Source of the DNA: Lentzea sp. NBRC 105346
GTDB taxonomy: Bacteria; Actinomycetota; Actinomycetes; Mycobacteriales; Pseudonocardiaceae
NCBI RefSeq assembly: GCF_030269605.1
Contig: NZ_BSTQ01000015.1
Location: 217,226 to 281,225, forward strand
Length of the DNA: 64,000 nt
Reading direction: 5' to 3'
Under the pieces are notes generated by a model. The model saw only the letters and a program-made list of their open reading frames with translations, was not told the origin of the DNA and did no database searches. Below are positions 57,208 through 64,000 of the stretch, one piece after another (position 1 is the first letter of the stretch; every line of letters starts with the position of its first letter). The position numbers and the translations under genes were made by a program.

Positions 57208-58503
57208 CTAGACCCGAGCGGGGAGGGTGCGGCGGAGCCTGAGTTGAACTCGGGCTCCGCCGAGGGGGCCTCGGTCGACCCGCAGGGAACCGCCGGTGGA
57301 CTCGGCGGCCCGCCGGGCGATGTCGAGGCCCAGCCCCGTGGAACCGCCGCCCGAAGCACCGCGCCGGACCGCGACCTCGGAGTTCTCGATGCCAGGACCA
57401 GCGTCCTCGACGACGAGGGCCACCATGTCGGCCTGGTGGAACAGGGTCACGGCGAACCGCGTGCCCTCGGGCGTGTGGCGGAAGACGTTGCCGAGCAAGG
57501 CGTCCAGCGCGGTCGTGAGGTCGGTGCGCGGCAACGGCACGTACGCGGGCCGGTCGGTGCCGCGGACGGTCCACGGGCGTTCCTGGTCGTCGGCCAGGGC
57601 GGACCAGAACACCAGGCGGTCGCGGACGACCTCGGTGGCGTCGCTCGCCGCGCCGTCGCGGTTGGACAGGCCCGTGCGCGCGGTGCGGATGATCTCGTCC
57701 ACCTCGCGCTCCAGGCCGCGCACGGCCTGGCGGATCCGCTCGGCTCCGCTGCCGTCGCCCAGAGTCTCCGCGTCCAGCAGCAACGCGGTGAGGGGAGTGC
57801 GCAGGCGGTGAGACAGATCGGCGACGACCTCGCGTTCGGCGGTCACGAGGTGATGGACCCGTTCGGCCATGGCGTTGAACGCCCCGCCGACGGCCTTCAG
57901 TTCGGGAGGACCGCTCGGTTCCACGCGGGCCGCCAGATCACCCCTGCCCATCGCCTGCGCGCCCTCAGCGAGCGCCGTGGCCGCCCGCACGGCCCGTGCG
58001 CCCATCCGGTCGGCCACGAAGACCGACACGGCCACCAGGCCGATCGCGACGCCGCCGAGCGCCCACCACGTCGTCGTCACGCCCCTGGTGAGCTCCGCAC
58101 TGGGCACGTAGGCCTCGACGATCGCGACGCGGCCCAGGTTCAGCGCCACCGGCTGCAGGTACACCACGCCGTCGGGCAGCTTCAGCGTCGCGGCGCGCGC
58201 GACCTTGCGTGCCGCCGCGAGCTGATCCTTGTTGATCCGCGACGACCCGAGCGTGCCCTTGTCCGGCAGGTGCACGGCGAGCCGCTGCTCGCCGCCGTAC
58301 CGGGTGCTGACGACGGCCTGGCGGATCGCGTTCGGGTCCGTGGTGATGACCAGCGCCGGCGTGAGCGCGTTGGCCTGCCGCTGCGCCTCGGCCAGCGCGC
58401 GGTCCTCGGCCAGTTCGCGGACGAGCAGCGCCAGCGGGATCAGGAACGCCAGCGCGACCATGGAGGTGGCGGCCAGTGCGACGAGGACGAGTGAGCGCCT
58501 CAC
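57208..58503 (-). CDS. Sensor histidine kinase
   Basis: 431 aa from GTG 58503, overlapping the stop of the response regulator (GTGA). TM1 is LVLVALAATSMVALAFLIPLALL and TM2 is WWALGGVAIGLVAVSVFVA, with an extracytoplasmic sensor of about 100 residues between. HAMP follows (AGRVRA-like ARAVRAATALAEGAQAMGRGDLAARVEPSG). The phospho-acceptor His is in VADLSHRLRTPLTALLLDAE. The ATPase has DALLGNVFRHTPEGT (N-box), VEDAGPGI (G1) and GSTGLGLDIARRAAE (G2). The signal is unknown. Confidence 0.95.
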   Translation of the reverse strand: MRRSLVLVALAATSMVALAFLIPLALLVRELAEDRALAEAQRQANALTPALVITTDPNAIRQAVVSTRYGGEQRLAVHLPDKGTLGSSRINKDQLAAARKVARAATLKLPDGVVYLQPVALNLGRVAIVEAYVPSAELTRGVTTTWWALGGVAIGLVAVSVFVADRMGARAVRAATALAEGAQAMGRGDLAARVEPSGPPELKAVGGAFNAMAERVHHLVTAEREVVADLSHRLRTPLTALLLDAETLGDGSGAERIRQAVRGLEREVDEIIRTARTGLSNRDGAASDATEVVRDRLVFWSALADDQERPWTVRGTDRPAYVPLPRTDLTTALDALLGNVFRHTPEGTRFAVTLFHQADMVALVVEDAGPGIENSEVAVRRGASGGGSTGLGLDIARRAAESTGGSLRVDRGPLGGARVQLRLRRTLPARV

Positions 58504-59171
58504 CTCGGGTCGACCAGCCGGACGCCGACACCGCGAACGGTGTGCAGGTAGCGCGGCTGGGCGGCCCGTTCGCCGAGCTTGCGGCGCAACCAGGACAGGT
58601 GCACGTCGAGGGTCTGGTCGTCCTGTCCGCTCGGGATCTGCCACAGGTTCGCGAGCAGTTCCGCGCGCTGGACGACCTCCCCCGGCCTCGCGGCGAGGTA
58701 GGCGAGCAACTCGAACTCCTTGTGGGTCAGCGACAGGTCCCGTCCGTCCAAAGTGGCCTGCCGGCGGTCGAGGTCGACGACCAGGCCGCCGACGGTGTAG
58801 GAGCCCTTGGAGCGCGACCGCCGGAGCACGGCCGTGAGCCGGGCGGCGAGGTGCTCGCTGGAGAACGGTTTGACCAGGTAGTCGTCGGCGCCCGCGTTGA
58901 GCAGGCGGACGATCTCGCCCTCGTCGTCGCGTGCGGTGGCCACCACGACCGGCGTGTCGGTGACGCCGCGGATCATCCGCAGGGCGTCGCCGCCGTCGAG
59001 GTCGGGCAGCCCGAGGTCGAGGACGATCGCGTCGGACGGAGCGGCGGCGACCTCACGGAGAGCATCGATAGCGGTACCCACCGCGTGCACCCGATAGCCC
59101 AAGTCGGTGAGTGCTCGGGTGACCGCCGCTCGCACAACGGGGTCGTCCTCGACTAAAAGTACTGAGGGCAT
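58500..59171 (-). CDS. OmpR-family response regulator
   Basis: 223 aa from ATG 59171 (MPSVLLVEDDP); an ATG three codons earlier is possible, and no clear ribosome-binding site is seen, so it may be leaderless. The receiver domain has the acidic pair in VEDDP, phospho-acceptor Asp in IVLDLGLPDLDGGDAL and the Lys of LVKPFSSEHLAARL. The winged helix includes LSLTHKEFELLAYLAARPGEVVQRAELLANLW and VDVHLSWLRRKLGE-like residues ending YLHTVRGVGVRL. It forms a two-component system with the following kinase. Confidence 0.95.
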   Translation of the reverse strand: MPSVLLVEDDPVVRAAVTRALTDLGYRVHAVGTAIDALREVAAAPSDAIVLDLGLPDLDGGDALRMIRGVTDTPVVVATARDDEGEIVRLLNAGADDYLVKPFSSEHLAARLTAVLRRSRSKGSYTVGGLVVDLDRRQATLDGRDLSLTHKEFELLAYLAARPGEVVQRAELLANLWQIPSGQDDQTLDVHLSWLRRKLGERAAQPRYLHTVRGVGVRLVDPR

Positions 59172-59200
59172 GCGTGGCAACTTACTGAAAGGATGACGCG

Positions 59201-59770
59201 ATGAGGCGTTCGGTCGGATACCTGTCGGCCTGGGCGGTCGCGACCACGGTCGCGGTCGGACTGTCCTGGCTGGGCATCCGGTCGGCGCTGGACAGCGGGG
59301 TCACGGCCGAACCGCAGGCGCTGGTCTCGACCGACGGCGGGCAGCCCGCCATCGTGGACGCGCCGAGCATCACCGAGGTCGCGAGTCCCGCGCCCACCAC
59401 GGTTTCGTCATCGGTGGCGCCACCGGCCGCACCGACTCCGGTGCCCGGTCCGCCTCCTGCCACACGTGCGAACGTTCCCACGACTACTACTACGGCTGCG
59501 AAGGCACCGGCGGCTCAACCGGACCAGGGCGTGTGGCAGTCCGACGGCAGCTACGTGCGCAGTTTCCAGCTCAAGGGCGGCGAGGTGACCGCCCGGTTCA
59601 CGCCGCAGAACGTCGAGGCGATGTCCGCTGTCCCACATGAGGGTTACTCGGTTTCGGTCGAGCAGCCGGGCGGTCCGCTGGTGGTGAACTTCCGGACCAC
59701 GTCGGGCCGTCTCTCCAGACTGGAGGCGACATGGGGCGACGGCCCGACGTGGAAGATCATCGAGCAGTGA
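59201..59770 (+). CDS. Membrane-anchored or secreted protein with Thr/Pro-rich linker
   Basis: 189 aa. One N-terminal hydrophobic segment (VGYLSAWAVATTVAVGLSWLGI) is followed by a Pro/Ala/Thr-rich spacer to about residue 105 (TTTTTAA). A small C-terminal domain follows (VWQSDGSYVRSFQLKGGEVTARF, VEQPGGPLVVNFRTTSGRLSRLEATWGDGP). It resembles periplasmic sensor or lipoprotein-like proteins encoded divergently from two-component systems in actinomycetes. The start lies 29 bp from the response-regulator gene, so both share a promoter region. Function is not known. Confidence 0.8.
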   Translation: MRRSVGYLSAWAVATTVAVGLSWLGIRSALDSGVTAEPQALVSTDGGQPAIVDAPSITEVASPAPTTVSSSVAPPAAPTPVPGPPPATRANVPTTTTTAAKAPAAQPDQGVWQSDGSYVRSFQLKGGEVTARFTPQNVEAMSAVPHEGYSVSVEQPGGPLVVNFRTTSGRLSRLEATWGDGPTWKIIEQ

Positions 59771-59773
59771 TCC

Positions 59774-60958
59774 TCACAGGCCGATCGCCCTGGCGATCTG
59801 CTGCGGCTTTAGGATCCTGAGCAACGCCTCGATCAGGTAGTAGTCGCCGTAGGGCAACGAGATCTCCACACCGTCCTCGGCGGGCCGGTTGCGCGTGCCG
59901 CGCGCGAGGATCGCCTCGGCGCGGGTGGAGTTCGTCGTGAGACACGTGCGGCACAACGCCTCGACGATCCGGTACGCCTTGGTCCGGTAGACCGGGTTGC
60001 TCGTCGCGGTGGCGAGGTCCAGCAGCCCGCACGCCATGATCGCGCCAGCGGTGGCGTCCTTGATGTCGTTGGGCGCCAAGGGGGAGCGGTAGTCCCAGAC
60101 CGGAACATGGTCCGATGACAACGCTTTCAGTGCGAAGTCCGCCATTTTCCGGGCACTGTCGAGGAACTCTCGGTTTCGCGTGCGCCGGTACATCGTCGTG
60201 AAGCCGTAGATGCCCCACGCCTGGCCGCGCGACCAGCAACTCGTCGGGCTGTAGCCCTGCACGGTGTTCGGCCCGATGGGCGCGCCCGTGTCCGGGTTGA
60301 AGTCGAACACATGCGGCGTCGAGCCGTCGGGGCGGATGAAGTTCGCCTGGGTCGTCCGCGCGTGCGCGATCGCGACGTCGAGGTACTTCGGATCCCCGGT
60401 CTCCTTGGTCGCGAACGCGAGCAGGTCGAGGTTCATCATCGTGTCGATGATCGTGCGGCCCGCGTTGTTCGGCGTGCCGAGCGCTCCCCACGCCCGGATG
60501 TAGCGGCCCTTGTCGTTGTACCGCTTGATGAGCGTGGCGGCGGCGTCGATCGCGCCGTCGCGCCACTTGGTGTCGCCGGTGAGCCGGTACGCGGTCACCC
60601 ACGACGGGTAGAACAGGAAACCGAGGTCGTGGTCCCGTGGTTCGAGCCGGCGCGGCGCCAGCCGGTCGTTCGCCGCCACGGCAAGGATTTTGAACAGTTC
60701 GTCGCCGCTGTCGAGGTCCGCCAGCCACAGCGTGCCGGGCCAGAAGCCGCCGACCCAGCCGCCGTCGCCGACATAGGTCCACTTCTCGAAGCGGGTGCCT
60801 TCGGGGAAGCTCGTGATTCTCGGTGCCGTGGCACGGAGTTTGGTGATCGCGTAGTCCAGCGCGGTGCGGTACACCGAAGGCGCGGCGTTCACTTCGATGG
60901 CCGGAGTCACGGCTGTGATCGCGGTTGCCGTGAGCAGGGCGCGTCGAGACAGGTTCAC
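59774..60958 (-). CDS. Secreted GH88 unsaturated glucuronyl hydrolase
   Basis: 394 aa from GTG 60958, with AGGA 8 nt upstream; an ATG three codons earlier is less well placed. A Tat-like signal, LSRRALLTATAITAVTPAI, ends near VNAAP. The (alpha/alpha)6 barrel has the two catalytic Asp regions RDHDLGFLFYPSW and RTIIDTMMNLDLLAFA, then SCWSRGQAWGIYGFTTMY and the C-terminal PYGDYYLIEALLRI. It removes 4,5-unsaturated uronic acids from oligosaccharides made by polysaccharide lyases. No lyase gene is in the window. It lies tail to tail with the preceding gene, 3 bp apart. Confidence 0.93.
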   Translation of the reverse strand: MNLSRRALLTATAITAVTPAIEVNAAPSVYRTALDYAITKLRATAPRITSFPEGTRFEKWTYVGDGGWVGGFWPGTLWLADLDSGDELFKILAVAANDRLAPRRLEPRDHDLGFLFYPSWVTAYRLTGDTKWRDGAIDAAATLIKRYNDKGRYIRAWGALGTPNNAGRTIIDTMMNLDLLAFATKETGDPKYLDVAIAHARTTQANFIRPDGSTPHVFDFNPDTGAPIGPNTVQGYSPTSCWSRGQAWGIYGFTTMYRRTRNREFLDSARKMADFALKALSSDHVPVWDYRSPLAPNDIKDATAGAIMACGLLDLATATSNPVYRTKAYRIVEALCRTCLTTNSTRAEAILARGTRNRPAEDGVEISLPYGDYYLIEALLRILKPQQIARAIGL

Positions 60959-61023
60959 GTGTCCCATCCTGTTGTCGGTGCGCCCGTGCTCACTATGCCC
61001 AGTGGATCTTTGACGATCAAGTG

Positions 61024-61530
61024 TCAGTGATGGTCGAGCTGTGCGCGGATCTCACCCGCGGGGTACTTCGCGCTGTGCACGTTCACATACACGTATCCCG
61101 CGCGCAGAGCGCGGGTCAGTTCGGCGAACTCACCGGCCGAGATGCCCTGCCCGGTAGGGCCGATGACGTCGGCGGCCTTGAGCGTGCCGGTGACGGTCGC
61201 CGGCGCCGCCGGGCAGGCCTGCGTGCCCGCGGGCCCGTTGCCGAGGTTGGTGCACAGGAAGACGATGACGCCGCCCGACTGGGACCGCCCGCCGAGGTGC
61301 AGGTGTGCCTGGGTGACGGGGCCTTCCAGCTCGCTGTAGGTCAGCCGGTAGGAGATCTCCTGTTCCGTGTCGTCGATTCTGGCTCTGAACTGCCCGGTTC
61401 CGGTCGTCGACAGTGCTTGCGGGTCCTCGTTGTACCCGCTGAGGCGGACCTGGTCGCCGTCGCTGCCCGCGACCGCCGTCGACCCGGCGGCGAACAGCAG
61501 GCCCAGAACCGCGAGTGCCACTCGTTTCAT
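61024..61530 (-). CDS. Secreted CHRD-domain protein
   Basis: 168 aa. The signal peptide MKRVALAVLGLLFAAGSTAVAG is followed by one CHRD domain (VRLSGYNEDPQALSTTGTGQFRARID, ITYRLTYSELEGPVTQAHLHLGG-like, AGYVYVNVHSAKYPAGEIRAQL). HLHLGG and the closing YVNVHSxxxPxGEIRGQ pattern are diagnostic. CHRD domains occur in chordin and in bacterial secreted proteins; their role in bacteria is not established. The gene is monocistronic. Confidence 0.93.
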   Translation of the reverse strand: MKRVALAVLGLLFAAGSTAVAGSDGDQVRLSGYNEDPQALSTTGTGQFRARIDDTEQEISYRLTYSELEGPVTQAHLHLGGRSQSGGVIVFLCTNLGNGPAGTQACPAAPATVTGTLKAADVIGPTGQGISAGEFAELTRALRAGYVYVNVHSAKYPAGEIRAQLDHH

Positions 61531-61674
61531 GGTGGTGTTCTCCCTTCCCTCCGGGTGCTTCTACGCCGTCGCGGTATGTGAGGTTCAAGAAACACTGGGG
61601 ACTCGCGGAGCGAAGTGGTGTTTGAATGGTCGGCTTCAGGGAACGTTCTAGGCCTGACTCAAGTGAGGTGACAG

Positions 61675-62529
61675 ATGGCGGGTGTGCTCGATGTCGGTTG
61701 TTTCAGTGCGCACCTCGTCGTCGTGGACCGTGACCTGAGGCATCCCGTGCTGTCGCACAAGGTGCGGCTGCGCCTGGACCGCGTGATCGACCGGCAGGGC
61801 CGCATCTCGCGTACGGGGATCGACCAGATCAGCGAAGCGGTGCAGGCGGCGAGAAAGGTCGCCCGCCGCGCCGGGATCGCCGGTGTGGTCCCGTTCGCCA
61901 CGTCGTCCGTGCGTGATGCCCCGAACGCCGCGAAAGTGATCGAACGCGTGGCCGATCGCACCGGTGTATGGCTGAAGGTGTTGTCCGGCAAGGAAGAGGC
62001 GCGCCTGGCCTATGTGGCCGCGCGCCACTGGTTCGGCCGCGGCTCCCTGCTGGTGCTCGATGTCGGCGGCGGCACGGTCGAGGTCGCGCACGGCGATGCC
62101 GCGAACCCGTCGTTCACGTGCTCATTGCCCCTGGGCGCCCGCACGCTCACCATGACCGGCCTGACCGTGCCCGAGATGCGTTCCTTCGTGGCCGACGGCC
62201 TGTCCGGCGTGGACCTCCCCGCGTCCGGCCGCGCGGTCGGCTGCTCGAAGGTGTTCGGCCAGATGGCCCGCCTGGCGGGCACCCGCCGCGTGCTGCGCGC
62301 CGACGACCTCACCGCCTGGATCCCGCGCCTGGCGAAGCTGTCCGCGTCGAAGCGCGCCCGGCTGCCGGGCATCTCCCGCCACCGCGCGCACCAGTCGCTG
62401 GCCGGCGCGGTCGTCGCCGAGGGCCTCATGCGAGCCACCGGTCAGGAGGCCGTGGAGATCTCGCCGTGGTCCACGAAGGAGGGCCTGTTGCTCAGCCTGC
62501 TGGAGAACCGGGCCGTGTCAGCGGCCTGA
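61675..62529 (+). CDS. Ppx/GppA-family phosphatase
   Basis: 284 aa. The ASKHA fold begins VLDVGCFSAHLVVVDRD (phosphate loop 1, with Cys and Ser unusual) and has VVPFATSSVRDAPNAAKVIERVADRTGV, LSGKEEARLAYVAARHW and LVLDVGGGTVEVAHGD (phosphate loop 2). The length of about 285 aa is that of the short actinobacterial type encoded as the second Ppx paralog. It hydrolyses exopolyphosphate or guanosine pentaphosphate, important for the stringent response. It is followed 46 bp later by a small conserved gene. Confidence 0.9.
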   Translation: MAGVLDVGCFSAHLVVVDRDLRHPVLSHKVRLRLDRVIDRQGRISRTGIDQISEAVQAARKVARRAGIAGVVPFATSSVRDAPNAAKVIERVADRTGVWLKVLSGKEEARLAYVAARHWFGRGSLLVLDVGGGTVEVAHGDAANPSFTCSLPLGARTLTMTGLTVPEMRSFVADGLSGVDLPASGRAVGCSKVFGQMARLAGTRRVLRADDLTAWIPRLAKLSASKRARLPGISRHRAHQSLAGAVVAEGLMRATGQEAVEISPWSTKEGLLLSLLENRAVSAA

Positions 62530-62575
62530 ACGCGGGTACCCGGTGGAGAGATCCCTTCCGAAGGAGGATTCCACC

Positions 62576-62806
62576 GTGAGCACCACCGAGACCGGCCAGG
62601 TCACCGGGACTCAGGACAAGGACTACAACATCATCTGGTTCACCGAGGCGTGCCTGAACAACGTGCTGCGGCTCGAGCAGTACGTCGCCGACGCCGAGCG
62701 CGCGGGCGACACCGAGCTGGCCGAGTTCTTCAAGCGCGCCCAGGGCGAGAGCCGCAAGGGTGCCGAGCAGGCCAAGGAGCTGCTCGCGTCCCGTCTCGGG
62801 AAGTAA
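62576..62806 (+). CDS. Small conserved actinobacterial protein
   Basis: 76 aa from GTG 62576 with AAGGAGG 9 nt upstream. It is a helical, charged protein: DYNIIWFTEACLNNVLRLEQYVADAERAGDTELAEFFKRAQGESRKGAEQAKELLASRLG. Similar small proteins are widespread in actinomycetes, but I know no function. It has no signal peptide or motif for metal binding. It is probably expressed with the Ppx gene. It ends 8 bp before the convergent anti-sigma gene. Confidence 0.85.
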   Translation: MSTTETGQVTGTQDKDYNIIWFTEACLNNVLRLEQYVADAERAGDTELAEFFKRAQGESRKGAEQAKELLASRLGK

Positions 62807-62814
62807 CTCTTTTC

Positions 62815-63207
62815 TCACCTGCCGGCGTTGAGCTCAGCCCAGACGGCCTTGCCGACTGAGTTGGGCTCAGCGCCCCATCGTTCGCTCAGCGCGTTCACCA
62901 GCTGCATCCCACGCCCGCGTGCCGAAGTCGGATCGACCGGCCGCAGCTGCGGCAGCACCGTCGACCGGTCCGAGACCTCGATGAACATCCCGCCCGTGGT
63001 TCTCTTGACGGTCAGTTCCAGCGGCCCCTCGGCGTGGTCGATGCCGTTCGACACCAGCTCGGTCACCACCAGCTGTGCGTCGTCCGCGAGGTCCTCGGTG
63101 AGGTTCCAGGACGCGGCGGCCTCGCGGACCAGCTGCCTGGCGCGTGCGCAGGACCCGCCCTCCGCGGCCAGCGTCAAGCGCACCTCTGCCAGTGGGTCGT
63201 TCAGCAC
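62815..63207 (-). CDS. RsbW-type anti-sigma factor/serine kinase
   Basis: 130 aa from GTG 63207 with GGAG upstream. A complete small GHKL ATPase: ARQLVREAAASWNLTEDLADDAQLVVTELVSNGIDHAEGPLELTVKR (N-box with Glu and Asn), IEVSDRSTVLPQLRPV (G1, with S in place of the second Gly region) and GRGMQLVNALSERWG (G2). It binds and phosphorylates a STAS antagonist and holds a sigma factor. The likely partner is the STAS gene divergently encoded 188 bp away. Confidence 0.9.
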   Translation of the reverse strand: MLNDPLAEVRLTLAAEGGSCARARQLVREAAASWNLTEDLADDAQLVVTELVSNGIDHAEGPLELTVKRTTGGMFIEVSDRSTVLPQLRPVDPTSARGRGMQLVNALSERWGAEPNSVGKAVWAELNAGR

Positions 63208-63394
63208 ATTCCGCTCCGCGCCTCCCGGTAGACCTCGCGTGCAACCCGCATCGTCGCACACCGCACCAGGCGCCCATCGACGTGAGCCACGACACGCGCA
63301 CGCGTGTTTCAACCCCCCGGTGGTCGCACCCGGAGGGCGCGTGCTGCACGATTTGGGCTGCACGTGTCGGGCGTGGCGGGAAGGAACGGCGACG

Positions 63395-63721
63395 ATGGAA
63401 CTCCGGGTCGGCAGTGAGGTCCTCAGCGGCTGGCGGGTCATCGCCGTCGCGGGCGAGCTCGACATCGACACCGTTCCCGTGCTGGCCACACGCCTGGATG
63501 AGGACGTGACAGGGGATCGGGCTGTGCTCAATCTGGCCGAGGTCACGTTCATGGATTCCACGGGGCTGGCGTTGGTGCTCGACTGGCATCGGCGACTGGG
63601 GGAGAAGGGTGGGATCCTCCGGATCGCTGCTCCTCAGGCTCCTGTGCTCCGCCTTTTTGCTCTGGCGGACGTGGCTGATGTGCTCGACGTTCGGGGGAGT
63701 GTGGCGGACGCCTGCGCCTGA
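63395..63721 (+). CDS. STAS-domain anti-sigma factor antagonist
   Basis: 108 aa from ATG 63395 with AAGGAA 9 nt upstream. The SpoIIAA/RsbV fold has VIAVAGELDIDTVPVLATRL and the phospho-acceptor Ser in NLAEVTFMDSTGLALVLDWHRR. The unphosphorylated form frees a sigma factor from its anti-sigma partner. The divergent RsbW-like gene makes a natural pair. No sigma factor gene is adjacent, so the target is elsewhere. Confidence 0.93.
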   Translation: MELRVGSEVLSGWRVIAVAGELDIDTVPVLATRLDEDVTGDRAVLNLAEVTFMDSTGLALVLDWHRRLGEKGGILRIAAPQAPVLRLFALADVADVLDVRGSVADACA

Positions 63722-64000
63722 GCTTGCGTTTGTGACGCGGCGGCTTTCGTTCGTGGCTGTTGGCTGCCGGTTTCGTGCTTGGTCGCTTCCCCGCCTGCCG
63801 GTTTCGTGCGTGGTCGCCTTTTACTGCTCGGGGCTCCGCCCCGGACCCCGGCTCAGCTCAAAGAGGGGCCCAGCCGTGGTGTCGTTTCGTAGTGGGTTGC
63901 GTTGGGGTGGTGGGCCCCTCCCGTCGCATCGCACCTGAGGCAGCCACATCCGAGACCCCAGGTCAAGCGAAAAGCGTGCTTGACCTGGGGTCTCGGATGC
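63722..64000. other. Intergenic region to window end
   Basis: 279 bp without a gene. It ends with the perfect 22-bp palindrome at 63947-63999. Frames here are low-complexity Trp/Arg/Leu sequence and not credible. Confidence 0.6.
63947..63999. terminator. Perfect 22-bp palindrome
   Basis: Arms 63947-63968 and 63978-63999 are perfect complements around a 9-nt loop. It is the longest stem in the window. It may end transcription from both sides or belong to a repeated intergenic family. Confidence 0.75.

Noticed and set aside
63609..63938. Frame over the STAS 3' end running into the last gap
   Set aside because: Out of frame with the STAS gene, low-complexity sequence, no domain.

Overview
The window is high-GC DNA (about 70%) whose gene content points to a filamentous actinomycete, most likely of the Pseudonocardiaceae (Lentzea/Saccharothrix/Amycolatopsis type). 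The pointers are an SsgA-like sporulation protein, a SARP regulator, an ECF42 sigma factor with its DGPF partner, RsbW/STAS proteins, many Tat-exported enzymes, abundant GTG starts and GTGA/ATGA stop-start overlaps. No rRNA, CRISPR array, intact transposase, prophage or plasmid replication gene is visible. The sequence is ordinary chromosome carrying two RiPP loci and one tRNA/ligase locus.

Layout. (1) 0-1.2 kb: the end of an alkylguanine methyltransferase, a possible leader peptide and terminator, then a non-canonical tRNA (Asn-like, anticodon ATT) 15 nt upstream of an R2K-type ATP-grasp ligase gene. (2) 1.2-9.9 kb, minus strand: a class II lanthipeptide locus in transcription order SARP regulator, 62-aa precursor, LanM, ABC exporter without protease domain, bicovalent FAD oxidase, followed by an SsgA-like gene and a glycosyltransferase. 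(3) 10.3-24.5 kb: amidohydrolase, P450, ECF42/DGPF module, AraC regulator with VOC and small catalase genes, serine hydrolase, ribulokinase, a secreted GH2 enzyme with a DasR-like site, phosphoesterase, AI-2E permease and a K+ channel fused to a DUF7144-like domain. (4) 25.4-33.5 kb: secreted molybdoenzymes and a subtilase with a broken 3' end, flanked by two copies of a 108-bp palindromic element. (5) 33.8-40.8 kb: DEAD-box helicase, an unknown protein, a frameshifted extradiol dioxygenase, ornithine cyclodeaminase, and divergent GH16-lectin and DJ-1 genes around a LacI-type operator.

(6) 40.8-46.4 kb holds what I consider the most exciting system: an 18-nt gene for the pentapeptide MRYAY with a strong ribosome-binding site, a hairpin, two cytochrome P450 genes, an Asp/Asn beta-hydroxylase-like gene and an aldo/keto reductase gene in one minus-strand operon joined by ATGA overlaps, with a convergent MFS exporter. 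It resembles the minimal biarylitide (bytA/bytO) RiPP loci but has a new core and two extra oxidative enzymes. (7) 47-64 kb: paaZ, hemerythrin, a Rieske flavoprotein, secreted peptidase and hydrolases, paired DUF4360 proteins, a two-component system, GH88, CHRD, a Ppx/GppA-like gene and an anti-sigma/STAS pair, ending in a perfect 22-bp palindrome.

Two genes (subtilase and extradiol dioxygenase) carry reading-frame lesions that are either real decay or sequence errors. Several convergent gene pairs overlap at their 3' ends.
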